Assembly (NCBI GenBank): GCA_000421085.1
Contig: ATWE01000013.1
Location: 62,001-126,000, forward strand
Length of the DNA: 64,000 bases
Reading direction: 5' to 3'
Origin: Ensifer sp. USDA 6670
GTDB taxonomy: Bacteria > Pseudomonadota > Alphaproteobacteria > Rhizobiales > Rhizobiaceae
Shown: positions 10,152 through 18,864 of the stretch, piece by piece
How the letters are laid out: each line of letters opens with the position of its first letter
Position numbering within the stretch: position 1 is the stretch's first letter
The notes under the pieces: generated by a model
What the model was told of the DNA's origin: nothing
Databases searched by the model: none
The model's input: the letters and a program-made list of their open reading frames with translations, nothing else
Translations under genes and position numbers: made by a program

Positions 10152-10757
10152 TCAAATCACCGTTCTGGCCCTAAGCGCTGCGGCCAGCGTTCCCTCGTCG
10201 AGATAGTCGAGCTCGCCGCCGACGGGCACGCCATGGGCGAGGCGCGTGATCCTCACCTCCATGCCTTCGAGTTGATCGGTGATGTAATGCGCCGTCGTCT
10301 GGCCCTCGACGGTCGCGTTGACGGCGATGATCAGTTCGCGCACGCCACCCTTGGCGACGCGGTCGATGAGGCCCCTTATGTTCAGATCCTCCGGCCCGAC
10401 GCCGTCGAGCGGCGACAGCGTGCCGCCGAGCACGTGATAGGCGGCGTTCATGGCGCCGGCGCGCTCCAGCGCCCAAAGATCGGCGACGTCCTCGACCACG
10501 ATGATCACCGCCTGGTCGCGCCGTTCGTCGGTGCAGACCGTGCAGGGGTCGATGGTGTCGACATTGCCGCAGCAGGAGCAGATCTTGACCTTGCGATGGG
10601 CCTCGCCCATAGCCTCGGCAAGGGGTCCGAGCAACTGCTCCTTCTTCTTGACGAGATGCAGCGCCGCGCGGCGGGCGGAACGGGGCCCGAGGCCCGGGAC
10701 CTTCGCCAGGAGCTGGATGAGCTTTTCGATTTCAGGGCCGGTGACTCGCTTTGCCAT
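10152..10757 (-). CDS. recR: Recombination protein RecR
   Basis: RecR works with RecO (and RecF) to load RecA on gapped DNA. The 201-residue protein contains the N-terminal helix-hairpin-helix ([20 protein letters not shown]), the four-Cys zinc finger ([16 protein letters not shown]) and the Toprim domain ([28 protein letters not shown], with [14 protein letters not shown]). Size and motifs are standard. It belongs to the conserved dnaX-ybaB-recR group, here split by a LysE-type exporter gene; the gap to that gene is 52 bp. Confidence 0.97.
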   Translation of the reverse strand: MAKRVTGPEIEKLIQLLAKVPGLGPRSARRAALHLVKKKEQLLGPLAEAMGEAHRKVKICSCCGNVDTIDPCTVCTDERRDQAVIIVVEDVADLWALERAGAMNAAYHVLGGTLSPLDGVGPEDLNIRGLIDRVAKGGVRELIIAVNATVEGQTTAHYITDQLEGMEVRITRLAHGVPVGGELDYLDEGTLAAALRARTVI

Positions 10758-10809
10758 GCCCGGCTTTTAGACCAACCGTCTATCGCCGCCAAACGGAATC
10801 GTACGGGCT

Positions 10810-11421
10810 TCAGCGCGTGGCGATAGCCACCGCCGCGCCGGCCATCGTGCCCGCACTGGCGCGATTGACGATCCTGACCGCACGGCGGCTCTTGAGGAAC
10901 TGCCGTGCCTTTGCGGCCATCAGCACCCAGGCGAGATCGATGACGACGAGGACGACGAACATGGTGGCGACCAGCTCGGCCCAGCCGAAGATGCCGACCG
11001 AGCCGAGATCGATGATCGAGGGCAGCAGCGCCACATAGAACATCATGATCTTGGGATTGCCGAGCGTAACCGTCAGACCGGCGAAGAACATCTTCGATGC
11101 CGATCGCGACTCCGGCAGGCTTTCGCCCGGCATTTGCGGCTCAGCCGACCACATCTTCCAGGCGAGGAAGAGGAGATAGGCGACGCCCGCCCATTTGATC
11201 GCGACAAACATCCAATGGAACGTCTCGGCGATCGCCGCGAGACCGGCAACCGCAAAGGAGAGCCAGATCGCCTCGCCGATCCACATGGCCGAGAGGAACG
11301 GCAGGACGTCGCGCGCGCCCTTGGACAGCACCCGGGCGACGAGCGCGGCAATGCTCGGCCCCGGCGACCCGGCGGCAATCAGCAGTGCCCCGGCAAAGAC
11401 GAGCAGCGATGCGACGGTCAT
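10810..11421 (-). CDS. LysE/RhtB family amino-acid exporter
   Basis: The 203-residue protein has six predicted membrane segments and the family motif AAGSPGPSIAALVARVLSKGARDVL near the N-terminus; LysE/RhtB exporters normally have TPGP at this place. The start is the ATG at 11421 with GGAGGGAATGAC before it; an in-frame ATG 39 bp upstream would add 13 residues unlike the family. These proteins export amino acids or homoserine lactone-like compounds by proton antiport; the substrate here is unknown. It sits between ybaB and recR on the same strand (76 and 52 bp gaps), an unusual insertion in that conserved pair. Confidence 0.88.
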   Translation of the reverse strand: MTVASLLVFAGALLIAAGSPGPSIAALVARVLSKGARDVLPFLSAMWIGEAIWLSFAVAGLAAIAETFHWMFVAIKWAGVAYLLFLAWKMWSAEPQMPGESLPESRSASKMFFAGLTVTLGNPKIMMFYVALLPSIIDLGSVGIFGWAELVATMFVVLVVIDLAWVLMAAKARQFLKSRRAVRIVNRASAGTMAGAAVAIATR

Positions 11422-11497
11422 GTCATTCCCTCCTCCAGAAAACGGTCCGCAAGATAGCACGCATCTCGGCTGGCGCCAGCCTCGGCGGAGCCGAGGA

Positions 11498-11824
11498 TCA
11501 GAACGGCAGCTTCATGCCCGGAGGAATCGGCAGGCCCGCGGTCAGTTCGCGGGTCTTTTCCGCCTGCACCGCCTCGGCCTTGTCCTTGGCATCCTTGTGG
11601 GCCGCGACGATCAGGTCTTCGAGGATCTCGACATCGTCTTCCTTGAAGAGCGAGGGATCGATTTTCAGGCTCTTCATGTGGCCCTTGCCGTCGAGACGGA
11701 CGGTGACGAGCCCGCCGCCGGAGGTGCCGTCGATTTCGAGCGCGGCGATCTCCGCCTGCATCTTCTCCATCTTGGCCTGCATTTCCTTGACCTTGCCCAT
11801 CATGCCCATGATGTCGCGCATCAT
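11498..11824 (-). CDS. YbaB/EbfC nucleoid-associated protein
   Basis: The 108-residue protein has the YbaB/EbfC pattern: a Met/Lys-rich N-terminal helix ([18 protein letters not shown]), the [32 protein letters not shown] beta core and the C-terminal helix ending [12 protein letters not shown]. It forms dimers that bind DNA and is almost always encoded between dnaX and recR, as here (102 bp after dnaX). Two adjacent ATG codons (11824 and 11821) could each be the start; GGAGACG precedes both. Confidence 0.95.
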   Translation of the reverse strand: MMRDIMGMMGKVKEMQAKMEKMQAEIAALEIDGTSGGGLVTVRLDGKGHMKSLKIDPSLFKEDDVEILEDLIVAAHKDAKDKAEAVQAEKTRELTAGLPIPPGMKLPF

Positions 11825-11926
11825 CGTCTCCTGTTCTCTGGTATTCTCTGGCCCTACGCACGTCCGGACGGAAAACCGTTACACTTTCCCGGAAATGCTC
11901 TGAAGCGCCGCGTCCGTGCGATGCGG

Positions 11927-13807
11927 CTACTCGATGTCGTCGCCCGGGACGATGTCGCCGTCCTCGGATTCGGCCGCGGCCGGAGCGAGGCTCTCGACCT
12001 CCTCTTCCGCCGCGCGGATGCGCACGTCGGTGATTCTGGCCCCTGGAAAGCGCGCAAGAATGGCAGCGACGTCCGGGTCCTGGCGCGCATCGTTGACGCG
12101 CTGCTCCTGCGCACGCTGTTCGGCCTCGACAAGCGTCGGCTCTCCCTGCTCCCGGCTGTAGCTCACGACCCAATGGATACCCGTCCATTCCTTGAGCTTG
12201 ACGGCGAGTTCGTTCAGCAGCGTCTTCGGTGCGTCGTCGGGCAGATTGACGTCGAGCCTGCCGGGTTCGATATGCACGAGCCTCAGGAAACCGCGCACCA
12301 TCGTCTTCAGCTTGATGTCGCGATTCTTGGCGCAGAGATCGGCGATGTCGCCGATGGAATTGACAGGAACCTTCGGTTCGGGTTTCGCAGCGGCGCTTGC
12401 GACGGTGCGCTCTTCGATGCGGCCGACACTGATCGGCTGGGGCGCGGAGCTCGGTACGGCGCGCAGCATGGTCGCGCCATTGCCGCTTGGACGCGAGACT
12501 GCCGTCTCCACGGCGCGAGCCTCGACGGGGGTGCCTGCAGGCGCCTGCGCACCGCCGCCGCCACCGCCACCGCCGTTCGGGGCCGGGCGCCCGCCGCCTT
12601 CGCCGCCCGAAAGATCGAGAAGCCGCCGCGCGGCCTCTTCGGGCGAAGGCAGATGGGCGGCATGGGCGAGCCTGATCAGCACCATCTCGGCAGCACCTGC
12701 GGGGCGCGCCGAGCTCTCCGCCTCGGGAATGCCCTTGAGCAGCATCTGCCAGACGCGCGAAAGCGTCGTCACGGCAACGCTGCCGGCGAATTCGGCCCCG
12801 CGCGTGCGCTCGATCTCGCTGAGCGACTGGTCGTTGACCGCGTCCGGCACATATTTCAGCCTTGTCACCAGGTGGGTGAAGTCGGCAAGGTCGGTGAGGA
12901 CCACGGTCGGATTGGCGCCGGCTTCGTATTGCGCGGCGAATTCATTAAGCGCTCCGGCGACGTCGCCCTTGATGACATGCTCGAACAGGTCGACGATCCG
13001 CGCCCGGTCGGCAAGGCCGAGCATCGAGCGCACGGTTTCGATTTCGACCGAACCCCCACCATGGGCGATCGCCTGATCGAGCAGCGACAGGCCGTCGCGC
13101 GCCGAGCCTTCCGCTGCCCGCGCCACCATCGCCAGCGCCTCCGCATCGAAGGGCACGCCCTCCTTGCCGAGAATGGTGGAGAAGAGGCCGACCAGATCGG
13201 AAGCGCTGATGCGCCTGAGATCGAAGCGCTGGCAGCGCGACAGGACGGTAATCGGAACCTTACGGATTTCGGTCGTCGCGAAAATGAACTTCACATGCTC
13301 CGGCGGCTCTTCGAGCGTCTTCAGCAAGCCGTTGAAAGCCTGCATCGAGAGCATGTGCACTTCGTCGATGATATAGACCTTGTAGCGCGCGGAGACCGGC
13401 CGATAGCGTACCTGCTCGATGATCTCGCGGATGTCGTCGATCCCGGTATGCGAGGCGGCGTCCATCTCGATCACGTCGACATGGCGGCCGTCCATGATCG
13501 CCTGGCAATGCTCGCCGGGGACGCGCAGGTCGATGGTGGGCTTGTCGATCTCGGCGGTCTTGTAGTTCAGCGCCCGTGCGAGGATGCGCGCCGTCGTCGT
13601 CTTGCCGACGCCGCGAACGCCGGTCAGCATATAGGCCTGGGCGATGCGGCCGGTTTCGAAGGCGTTGGTGAGCGTGCGCACCATCGGCTCCTGGCCGACC
13701 ATCAGGTCGGAGAAGTCCTTGGGGCGGTATTTGCGCGCCAGAACACGGTAGGCGGCCGGTTTCTCGACGGGTAAAATCGGGGATGAAGTGGGCGCTTCGT
13801 CGCTCAT
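11927..13807 (-). CDS. dnaX: DNA polymerase III subunits gamma and tau
   Basis: DnaX is the AAA+ clamp-loader subunit of the replicase. In the 626-residue product the Walker A motif is GVRGVGKTTTARILARALN (about residues 44-62), Walker B is VYIIDEVHMLS and the sensor 1 segment is FIFATTEIRKVPITVLSRCQRFDLRRI. The C-terminal third, after a Pro/Gly-rich linker, is the tau-like region that binds the polymerase. Only one Cys (GEHC) remains of the four that form the zinc module in most DnaX proteins. It lies directly downstream of the SRP RNA gene and upstream of ybaB. Confidence 0.97.
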   Translation of the reverse strand: MSDEAPTSSPILPVEKPAAYRVLARKYRPKDFSDLMVGQEPMVRTLTNAFETGRIAQAYMLTGVRGVGKTTTARILARALNYKTAEIDKPTIDLRVPGEHCQAIMDGRHVDVIEMDAASHTGIDDIREIIEQVRYRPVSARYKVYIIDEVHMLSMQAFNGLLKTLEEPPEHVKFIFATTEIRKVPITVLSRCQRFDLRRISASDLVGLFSTILGKEGVPFDAEALAMVARAAEGSARDGLSLLDQAIAHGGGSVEIETVRSMLGLADRARIVDLFEHVIKGDVAGALNEFAAQYEAGANPTVVLTDLADFTHLVTRLKYVPDAVNDQSLSEIERTRGAEFAGSVAVTTLSRVWQMLLKGIPEAESSARPAGAAEMVLIRLAHAAHLPSPEEAARRLLDLSGGEGGGRPAPNGGGGGGGGAQAPAGTPVEARAVETAVSRPSGNGATMLRAVPSSAPQPISVGRIEERTVASAAAKPEPKVPVNSIGDIADLCAKNRDIKLKTMVRGFLRLVHIEPGRLDVNLPDDAPKTLLNELAVKLKEWTGIHWVVSYSREQGEPTLVEAEQRAQEQRVNDARQDPDVAAILARFPGARITDVRIRAAEEEVESLAPAAAESEDGDIVPGDDIE

Positions 13808-13834
13808 CGACCCTGCCGCTGTTCGAACTCTTGT

Positions 13835-13911
13835 CCCGACAGGGACAAAGAAAGTGGTGCCCCGACAGGGACGAAGAAGGTGGTGTCCCGACAGGACGGA
13901 GAAGGTGGGAG
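13835..13911. repeat. 26-bp tandem repeat, about three copies
   Basis: Units begin with CCCGACAGG at 13835, 13861 and 13887, exactly 26 bp apart. The first two units differ at only a few positions; the third has one indel and runs into the 3' end of ffs. The repeats fill the space between the SRP RNA gene and dnaX. No function is evident; they would lie in the 5' untranslated part of a read-through dnaX transcript. Confidence 0.85.
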
Positions 13912-14003
13912 GCTGGCACGATGACCCGTGCCGGGGCTCGTTAGGGCTGCTTCCTTCCGGACCTGACCCGGTTGGCGAGTGGCTCGTCCACCACCAACCT
14001 CCC
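13907..14003 (-). ncRNA. ffs: Signal recognition particle RNA, small bacterial type (4.5S)
   Basis: On the minus strand the 97-nt sequence contains the invariant Ffh-binding helix 8 segment GGTCAGGTCCGGAAGGAAGC near its middle, with the GGAA tetraloop. The 5' GGGAGG (14003-13998) pairs with the 3' CCTCCC (13912-13907), closing a long hairpin. Position upstream of dnaX is conserved in alphaproteobacteria. The exact ends are set from the terminal pairing and may be off by a few bases. Confidence 0.95.
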
Positions 14004-14066
14004 GGCTTTCATATCGGCAATATCCGCAGCAAATGCAAGCCAAGCCTTCAAAAAACTGGTATCGAT

Positions 14067-14513
14067 ATGCAAAACAAAACGAATCCGTTTGATGCCGAGG
14101 AGAATTTCTTGACGACCTTCACGCTTGACGAGCGACTTGAGCGCGACGGCATCCCGATCGGCACGCTCGGGCTGTGCCAGATGCGGCTGATGAACGATCG
14201 CCGCTGGCCGTGGCTGATCCTCGTACCCCAGCGCGCCGACATATCCGAGGTCTTCGAACTGACGCCGCTCGACCAGGCGATGCTGACCTTCGAGACCAAT
14301 CTGGTGGCGGCGGGTCTGAAGAAGGCGACCGGCGCCGAAAAGATCAATATCGGCGCGCTCGGCAACATCGTCCGGCAGCTTCATGTGCATATCATCGCCC
14401 GTCGCGAAGGCGATCCGAACTGGCCGGGCCCGGTCTGGGGCTTCGGCAAGGCCGAGCCGTGGCCGGAGGAGGAGCATAGGGCATTGGCAGCACGCATCAT
14501 GGAAAATCTCTGA
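14067..14513 (+). CDS. HIT family protein
   Basis: The 148-residue protein is a member of the histidine triad superfamily, nucleotide hydrolases or transferases. The active-site triad is seen as RQLHVHIIARR near residues 108-118. The start chosen is the ATG at 14067 (MQNKTNPFDAEENFL); the frame is open further upstream but that DNA is the ffs gene on the other strand. The substrate is unknown; HIT proteins often hydrolyse adenosine phosphoramidates or dinucleoside polyphosphates. The gene is 2 bp before nudC, also a nucleotide hydrolase, so the two probably form an operon. Confidence 0.88.
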   Translation: MQNKTNPFDAEENFLTTFTLDERLERDGIPIGTLGLCQMRLMNDRRWPWLILVPQRADISEVFELTPLDQAMLTFETNLVAAGLKKATGAEKINIGALGNIVRQLHVHIIARREGDPNWPGPVWGFGKAEPWPEEEHRALAARIMENL

Positions 14514-14515
14514 GC

Positions 14516-15496
14516 ATGACGAAAACGATCTTCGATCTTCACAGTCCGCACCCCGAGCCGAGCACGCTCGTCGCCTTCGCGGAGAACCACCTGGATCGCC
14601 GGTCCGAGCATCGCCCGGACGACTGTATCGAGGCGGCGCTCAAGCATCCCGGCGCGCATTTCCTGGCTTTTTCCGGAGCAAAGCTGATCGTCAAGCACGA
14701 CGAGAAGATCATCGATCCGCTTTTCGCGCCCTATGAACTGGCGGGGCTGGAGCCGACCATGGACGATGCGGTCCTGCTCGGTTTTCTGCCGAACGGCGAG
14801 CCGCGTCTTGCCGTGCCTTCGGGACTGACGGAGGAGACGGTGCCGGAGCCCTTCAAGATCGCCGATGCCCGCATGCTCTATCGCCAGCAGATGCTGCCGG
14901 AAAACCTGCTGGGGCAATTCGCGCAGGCATCGAGCCTCATCGTCTGGAACGCCGGCAACCGATTTTGCGGCCGCTGCGGCGGCCCGATGGACGGGGCGGC
15001 CGGCGGCTACCGGCGCATCTGTACGGCCTGCGGGCACATGGTCTTTCCGCGTACCGATCCGGTGGTCATCATGCTGACGATCGATATCGAGCGCGATCAA
15101 TGCCTGCTCGGACGCAGCCCGCATTTTACGCCGGGCATGTATTCCTGCCTCGCCGGTTTCGTCGAACCGGGCGAGACGATCGAGAACGCGGTGCGGCGCG
15201 AAACGCTCGAGGAGTCCGGCATCCGTATCGGCCGCGTGCGCTATCATGCTTCGCAGCCCTGGCCGCTCCCGCATTCGCTGATGATCGGCTGCTATGCGGA
15301 GGCGAAGTCGACGGCCATCAAGCGCGATGAACAGGAACTGGAAGACGTCCGCTGGTTCACGCGGGCGGAAACCGAGGCGATGCTGGAGCGCGCCACGGGC
15401 GTCGCCGACACCGGAGACGAGCACATTCCGCCGCCGAAGGGGGCCATTGCGCACCAGCTCATGCGCGACTGGCTCGCCTGGCCCGAGCGCAGCTGA
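14516..15496 (+). CDS. nudC: NAD(+)/NADH diphosphatase (NudC-type Nudix hydrolase)
   Basis: NudC splits NADH to NMNH and AMP and can remove NAD caps from RNA. The 326-residue product has the N-terminal NUDIX-like domain, a four-Cys zinc ribbon (FCGRCGGPMDG and ICTACGHMVFPR, about residues 150-180) and the Nudix box GFVEPGETIENAVRRETLEE (about 215-237). The SQPWPLPHSLM segment that follows is the SQPWPFPxS signature of NADH-pyrophosphatases. It is sandwiched between the HIT gene (2 bp) and a WYL regulator (6 bp). Confidence 0.94.
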   Translation: MTKTIFDLHSPHPEPSTLVAFAENHLDRRSEHRPDDCIEAALKHPGAHFLAFSGAKLIVKHDEKIIDPLFAPYELAGLEPTMDDAVLLGFLPNGEPRLAVPSGLTEETVPEPFKIADARMLYRQQMLPENLLGQFAQASSLIVWNAGNRFCGRCGGPMDGAAGGYRRICTACGHMVFPRTDPVVIMLTIDIERDQCLLGRSPHFTPGMYSCLAGFVEPGETIENAVRRETLEESGIRIGRVRYHASQPWPLPHSLMIGCYAEAKSTAIKRDEQELEDVRWFTRAETEAMLERATGVADTGDEHIPPPKGAIAHQLMRDWLAWPERS

Positions 15497-15502
15497 GGTG
15501 CC

Positions 15503-16195
15503 ATGTCCCGATCGGAACGCCTGCTCGATCTCATGCAGGTGCTGAGGCGTTATCGCCAGCCGGTCAGCGGCCGGCGGCTCGCCGAGGAAACCGGCGTCAG
15601 TCTCAGAACCCTCTACCGGGACATAGCCAGCCTGCAGGCCCGGGGCGCGCACATAGAAGGCGAGCCCGGCATCGGCTACGTGCTCAGGCCCGGCTTCATG
15701 CTTCCCCCCATGATGTTTTCCGAGGAGGAGATCGAGGCGCTGGTGCTAGGGTCACGCTGGGTCGCCAAACGCGGCGATCCAAGGCTTGCGGCCGCAGCCG
15801 CCGATGCGCTGGCGAAGATCGGCTCAGTGCTTCCGGCGGACCTGAAAGAGAAACTCGAGCATTCGACCCTTCTGGTGGGCCCGCGAAAACCGGGTGGAGA
15901 AACGATCGACCTCAGCCTCTTGCGCAAATCGATCCGCAGCGAACACAAGCTCGCACTGCGCTACCTCGACAATGACGGCCGCGACAGCCGCCGGACGGTC
16001 TGGCCCTTCGCGCTTGGTTTTTTCGAAGAGGTCCGGGTGCTCGCGGCCTGGTGCGAACTGAGGCAGGATTTCCGGCATTTCCGGACGGACCGGATTGCAG
16101 AAGCAGCGATGCTCGACGATCGCTATCCGCGCCGCCGCCAAGCCCTGCCCAAGGACTGGCGCGCCGTGAACAGCATCGATCCCGCCGGAATCTGA
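15503..16195 (+). CDS. YafY-type transcriptional regulator (HTH + WYL domain)
   Basis: The 230-residue protein has an N-terminal winged helix (RLLDLMQVLRRYRQPVSGRRLAEETGVSLRTLYRDIASLQARG) and a WYL-type ligand-binding domain, in which the canonical W-Y-L stretch is replaced by RTVWPFALGFFEEVRVLAAWCELR, usual for this subgroup. Genes of this kind are commonly next to a VOC/glyoxalase gene, as here (91 bp upstream of one), and are thought to control it. The 6-bp gap to nudC suggests possible read-through from that operon. Confidence 0.87.
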   Translation: MSRSERLLDLMQVLRRYRQPVSGRRLAEETGVSLRTLYRDIASLQARGAHIEGEPGIGYVLRPGFMLPPMMFSEEEIEALVLGSRWVAKRGDPRLAAAAADALAKIGSVLPADLKEKLEHSTLLVGPRKPGGETIDLSLLRKSIRSEHKLALRYLDNDGRDSRRTVWPFALGFFEEVRVLAAWCELRQDFRHFRTDRIAEAAMLDDRYPRRRQALPKDWRAVNSIDPAGI

Positions 16196-16286
16196 TCCCG
16201 GAGATTTCTTTGCTGCCTCGCAGACTGCTGACAGAAACTGGCAGCATGCCGGGCTAGCCTTCAGGTCTCGAAACAAGGAGACCATC

Positions 16287-16655
16287 ATGGCAACACCCAA
16301 TCTCATCGTCCTCTACGTCATGAACCCACCGGCCAGCGTCGAATTCTACAGGAAGCTCCTGGGCAAAGAGCCGACCGCCACCTTTCCGACCTTCTCATCC
16401 TTCGAGGTGCAGGACGGTTTCGTTCTCGGCCTGTGGGCAAGGGAGAAAGTGCAGCCTCAGCCTATCGGCGACGGCAGCCGAGCCGAAGTCGCCTTCATGG
16501 TCAAAGGGGAAGAGGCTGTGCGTGCGCGTTACGAGGAATGGCGCGCAATGGGCCTGCCGATCGCCCAGGAACTGACACGGATGGATTTCGGGCCGACCTT
16601 CGTCGCACTCGATCCGGACGGGCATCGCCTGCGTGTCTGCCTTTACGACGAGTAG
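16287..16655 (+). CDS. VOC superfamily (glyoxalase/bleomycin-resistance fold) protein
   Basis: The 122-residue product has the two beta-alpha-beta-beta-beta modules of the VOC fold: NLIVLYVMNPPASVEFYRKLLG at the N-terminus and a second half ending FGPTFVALDPDGHRLRVCLYDE. It is close in layout to small resistance or antibiotic-binding VOC proteins (PhnB/EhpR-like). The exact substrate cannot be read from sequence. AAGGAG lies 7 bp before the ATG. It is next to a YafY-type regulator that probably controls it. Confidence 0.85.
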   Translation: MATPNLIVLYVMNPPASVEFYRKLLGKEPTATFPTFSSFEVQDGFVLGLWAREKVQPQPIGDGSRAEVAFMVKGEEAVRARYEEWRAMGLPIAQELTRMDFGPTFVALDPDGHRLRVCLYDE

Positions 16656-16682
16656 CCATGCCGCCCGTAAGCAACCGTGCGT

Positions 16683-16718
16683 ATAAAACGCTCACACCCC
16701 GCACGGAGGCGGGGTGTG
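16683..16718. terminator. Hairpin between convergent VOC and DUF1127 genes
   Basis: A perfect 10-bp stem (CACACCCCGC at 16693-16702, complement at 16709-16718) with a 6-nt loop. On the minus strand it is followed by AGCGTTTTATAC, a weak T-tract, so it best serves as terminator of the DUF1127 gene; it may act in both directions. Confidence 0.65.
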
Positions 16719-16768
16719 GAAGACTTCGGATGTCGCGCGGTCAAATGCGGCGCGTGGCCATCCCGGTA

Positions 16769-16906
16769 TTAGCGGCCGTAAACGGCAGCCTGAATCTGGG
16801 AACGGGAAATACCGATATCGCTCAGGGCGTGATCGTCGAGGGCGTTCAGCTCGCGGACCGCACGGCGCATCTTTACGTATTCCGTAATCTTCTGACGGAT
16901 TTTCAT
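16769..16906 (-). CDS. DUF1127 small protein
   Basis: A 45-residue product, MKIRQKITEYVKMRRAVREL at the N-terminus, then NALDDHALSDIGISRSQIQ and AAVYGR. The ELNALDDHALSDIGISRSQI segment is the DUF1127 (YjiS-like) signature. The ATG at 16906 has AAGGAGC 8 bp upstream. Small Arg-rich DUF1127 proteins are abundant in rhizobia and in Agrobacterium have been linked to RNA turnover and phosphate and carbon metabolism; the role of this one is not known. It is monocistronic, with a hairpin terminator downstream. Confidence 0.88.
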   Translation of the reverse strand: MKIRQKITEYVKMRRAVRELNALDDHALSDIGISRSQIQAAVYGR

Positions 16907-17077
16907 CTTTTTAGCTCCTTCTTCGTACGAGAGCTAAATAGGCATTTGCCTAAGAGTTAAGTAGTTCCATGATTGCAAATTAGGCATGCACTGGACGCGT
17001 AGCCGGTTAACGACTTTTGCCATTTTCCTGTGCCGCTCCCGAAGGTGGCGTGGGTCGATCGAAACCGCACTGCGTGG

Positions 17078-17932
17078 TCAGAGGACGCCGCGCATCGGAT
17101 GCGCCGGATAGGTGCCGAGGATGCGCACATTTTCCGAGAAGAAGCGCAGCTCGTCCATCGCGTGGCGCACGCCTGTATCGTCCGGATGCCCCTCGATGTC
17201 CGCATAGAACTGGGTCGCCACGAACTTGCCGCCGAGCTGGTAGCTCTCGAGCTTGGTCATATTGATGCCGTTCGTCGCGAAACCGCCCATCGCCTTGTAG
17301 AGCGCCGCCGGGATATTGCGCACGTTGAAGACGAAGGTCGTGATGATCAGTTCGTCCTTCGAGGTGCGGGCGACCCTGCTCTCCTCTCTGGACAGCACGA
17401 CGAATCGCGTGACGTTGCTGTCGGTGTCCTCGACGTTCTCGGCAATGATGTCGAGGCCGTAGAGGTCGGCGGCAAGGCGCGGAGCAAGCGCCGCCATCGA
17501 GCGGTCGCCCACTTCCTTGACGAGCTTGGCGGCGCCGGCCGTATCGCCCGCGACCACCGGCTTCCACCCGTTGGCACGCACGATCTTGCGGCACTGGCCG
17601 AGCGCGTGGATATGGCTGTGCACGGTGCGGATTTCCTCGCGCCCGACGCCGGGCAGCACCATCAGCTGGAAGCGGATCGGCATGAAATATTCGCCGACGA
17701 TGTGCAGGCGCGATTCCGGCAGGAGGTGATGGATGTCGGCGACGCGTCCGGCAATCGTGTTCTCGATCGGGATCATGGCGAGATCGGCCTCGCCGTTTTC
17801 CACCGCCAGGAAGGCGTCCTCGAAGGTCTGGCACGGCAGCGGCTCCATCGACGGGAACATGTCGCGGCAGGCCATGTCGGAATTGGCGCCGTAGTCGCCC
17901 TGGAATGAAATCCGGTTGGTCTTGGCGGTCAC
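17078..17932 (-). CDS. pheA: Prephenate dehydratase
   Basis: Converts prephenate to phenylpyruvate in phenylalanine synthesis. The 284-residue, monofunctional protein has the PDT domain with MIPIENTIAGRVADIHHLL and the catalytic SNVTRFVVLSRE (T-R-F motif, about residues 177-188), then a C-terminal ACT domain (NIPAALYKAMGGFATNGINMTKLESYQLGG) that normally senses Phe. In the ACT domain the usual ESRP reads ESYQ. The start is GTG at 17932, with AAGGGGACC before it. It is 24 bp after kdsB on the same strand, so the two form an operon. Confidence 0.95.
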   Translation of the reverse strand: MTAKTNRISFQGDYGANSDMACRDMFPSMEPLPCQTFEDAFLAVENGEADLAMIPIENTIAGRVADIHHLLPESRLHIVGEYFMPIRFQLMVLPGVGREEIRTVHSHIHALGQCRKIVRANGWKPVVAGDTAGAAKLVKEVGDRSMAALAPRLAADLYGLDIIAENVEDTDSNVTRFVVLSREESRVARTSKDELIITTFVFNVRNIPAALYKAMGGFATNGINMTKLESYQLGGKFVATQFYADIEGHPDDTGVRHAMDELRFFSENVRILGTYPAHPMRGVL

Positions 17933-17956
17933 TTTGGTCCCCTTGATGCCAGAATG

Positions 17957-18709
17957 TCAGACGCGGGCGGAAAGGATGCGGCGGGCCTTGTCGAGATCGG
18001 CCGGCGTGTCAACCCCGAGCGGCACCGAGTCCACGATCTCGACATCGATGCGCATGCCCGCTTCGAGCGCCCGCAATTGCTCCAGCGATTCACGCTTCTC
18101 GAGCGTCGACGGCTTCAGCGAAACGAAAGTCTCCAGCGCCTTGCGACGATAGGCATAAAGCCCGATGTGGTGATAGAGGGGCCCTTCGCCGTAGGGCGCG
18201 GTGGCGCGGGTGAAATAGAGTGCGCGAAAGCGACTGTCGGACAGCGGGGAGCCGACGACCTTGACGACGTTGGGATTGGTCTTTTCGTGTTCGTCGGTGA
18301 TCGCCACGGTCAGTGTGGCGATGTCGGTCGAGGGATTTTCCAGCGGCTTCAGCGCGGCACGAATCGGACCGGGCTCGATGGAAGGAAGATCGCCCTGCAC
18401 GTTGATGACGATTTCCGCTTCGCCGTGCGGATCGGCCTTCAGGAGCGCCTCGTGGATCCGGTCGGAACCGGACTGGTGATCGACGCGCGTCATGATCGCC
18501 TCGAAACCGGCGCCGGTCACGGCCGCGAAGACATCGGGATGATCGACCGCCACCACGATCCGCCCGACCTCGGCTTCAGCCGCCCGCCTTGCCACCTGCA
18601 CTATCATCGGCAGCCCGCAAATATCGGCGAGCGGCTTGCCGGGAAGGCGCGTCGAAGCCATGCGCGCCGGAATGAGTACGAGGGTTTTGCCCGATTGTTC
18701 ACGATTCAT
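17957..18709 (-). CDS. kdsB: 3-deoxy-manno-octulosonate cytidylyltransferase (CMP-Kdo synthetase)
   Basis: Activates Kdo with CTP for lipopolysaccharide inner-core synthesis. The 250-residue product shows the N-terminal nucleotide-binding motif [21 protein letters not shown], then [13 protein letters not shown] and [12 protein letters not shown], and [18 protein letters not shown] in the C-terminal half. Length is typical. It is the first gene of the kdsB-pheA operon and is divergent from the cytochrome c gene, sharing a 155-bp promoter region. Confidence 0.96.
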   Translation of the reverse strand: MNREQSGKTLVLIPARMASTRLPGKPLADICGLPMIVQVARRAAEAEVGRIVVAVDHPDVFAAVTGAGFEAIMTRVDHQSGSDRIHEALLKADPHGEAEIVINVQGDLPSIEPGPIRAALKPLENPSTDIATLTVAITDEHEKTNPNVVKVVGSPLSDSRFRALYFTRATAPYGEGPLYHHIGLYAYRRKALETFVSLKPSTLEKRESLEQLRALEAGMRIDVEIVDSVPLGVDTPADLDKARRILSARV

Positions 18710-18864
18710 TGTCCGGCCTTCAAAAACCCGGAGAAAGTGTCAAAACGTCTCACTCCGGGGTTGATAATCTCTGTTGCAACGCAGAGCCAAAAGACATAGG
18801 TTCCGCGCGATTTCAAGATGGGCCGGCTTTTTGTTTGTGCCGGTGGCTAAGGGAGCGTTTGCAG

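Noticed and set aside
8732..10174. 480-codon plus-strand frame opposite the lytic transglycosylase
   Set aside because: The minus strand has signal peptide, SLT_2 and peptidoglycan-binding motifs; the plus-strand frame has none.
11195..13774. 859-codon plus-strand frame opposite lysE, ybaB and dnaX
   Set aside because: Antisense to three conserved genes; no recognisable domain.
13835..13911. Tandem repeat considered as a CRISPR array
   Set aside because: Units are directly joined at 26-bp spacing without spacers and there are no cas genes in the window.
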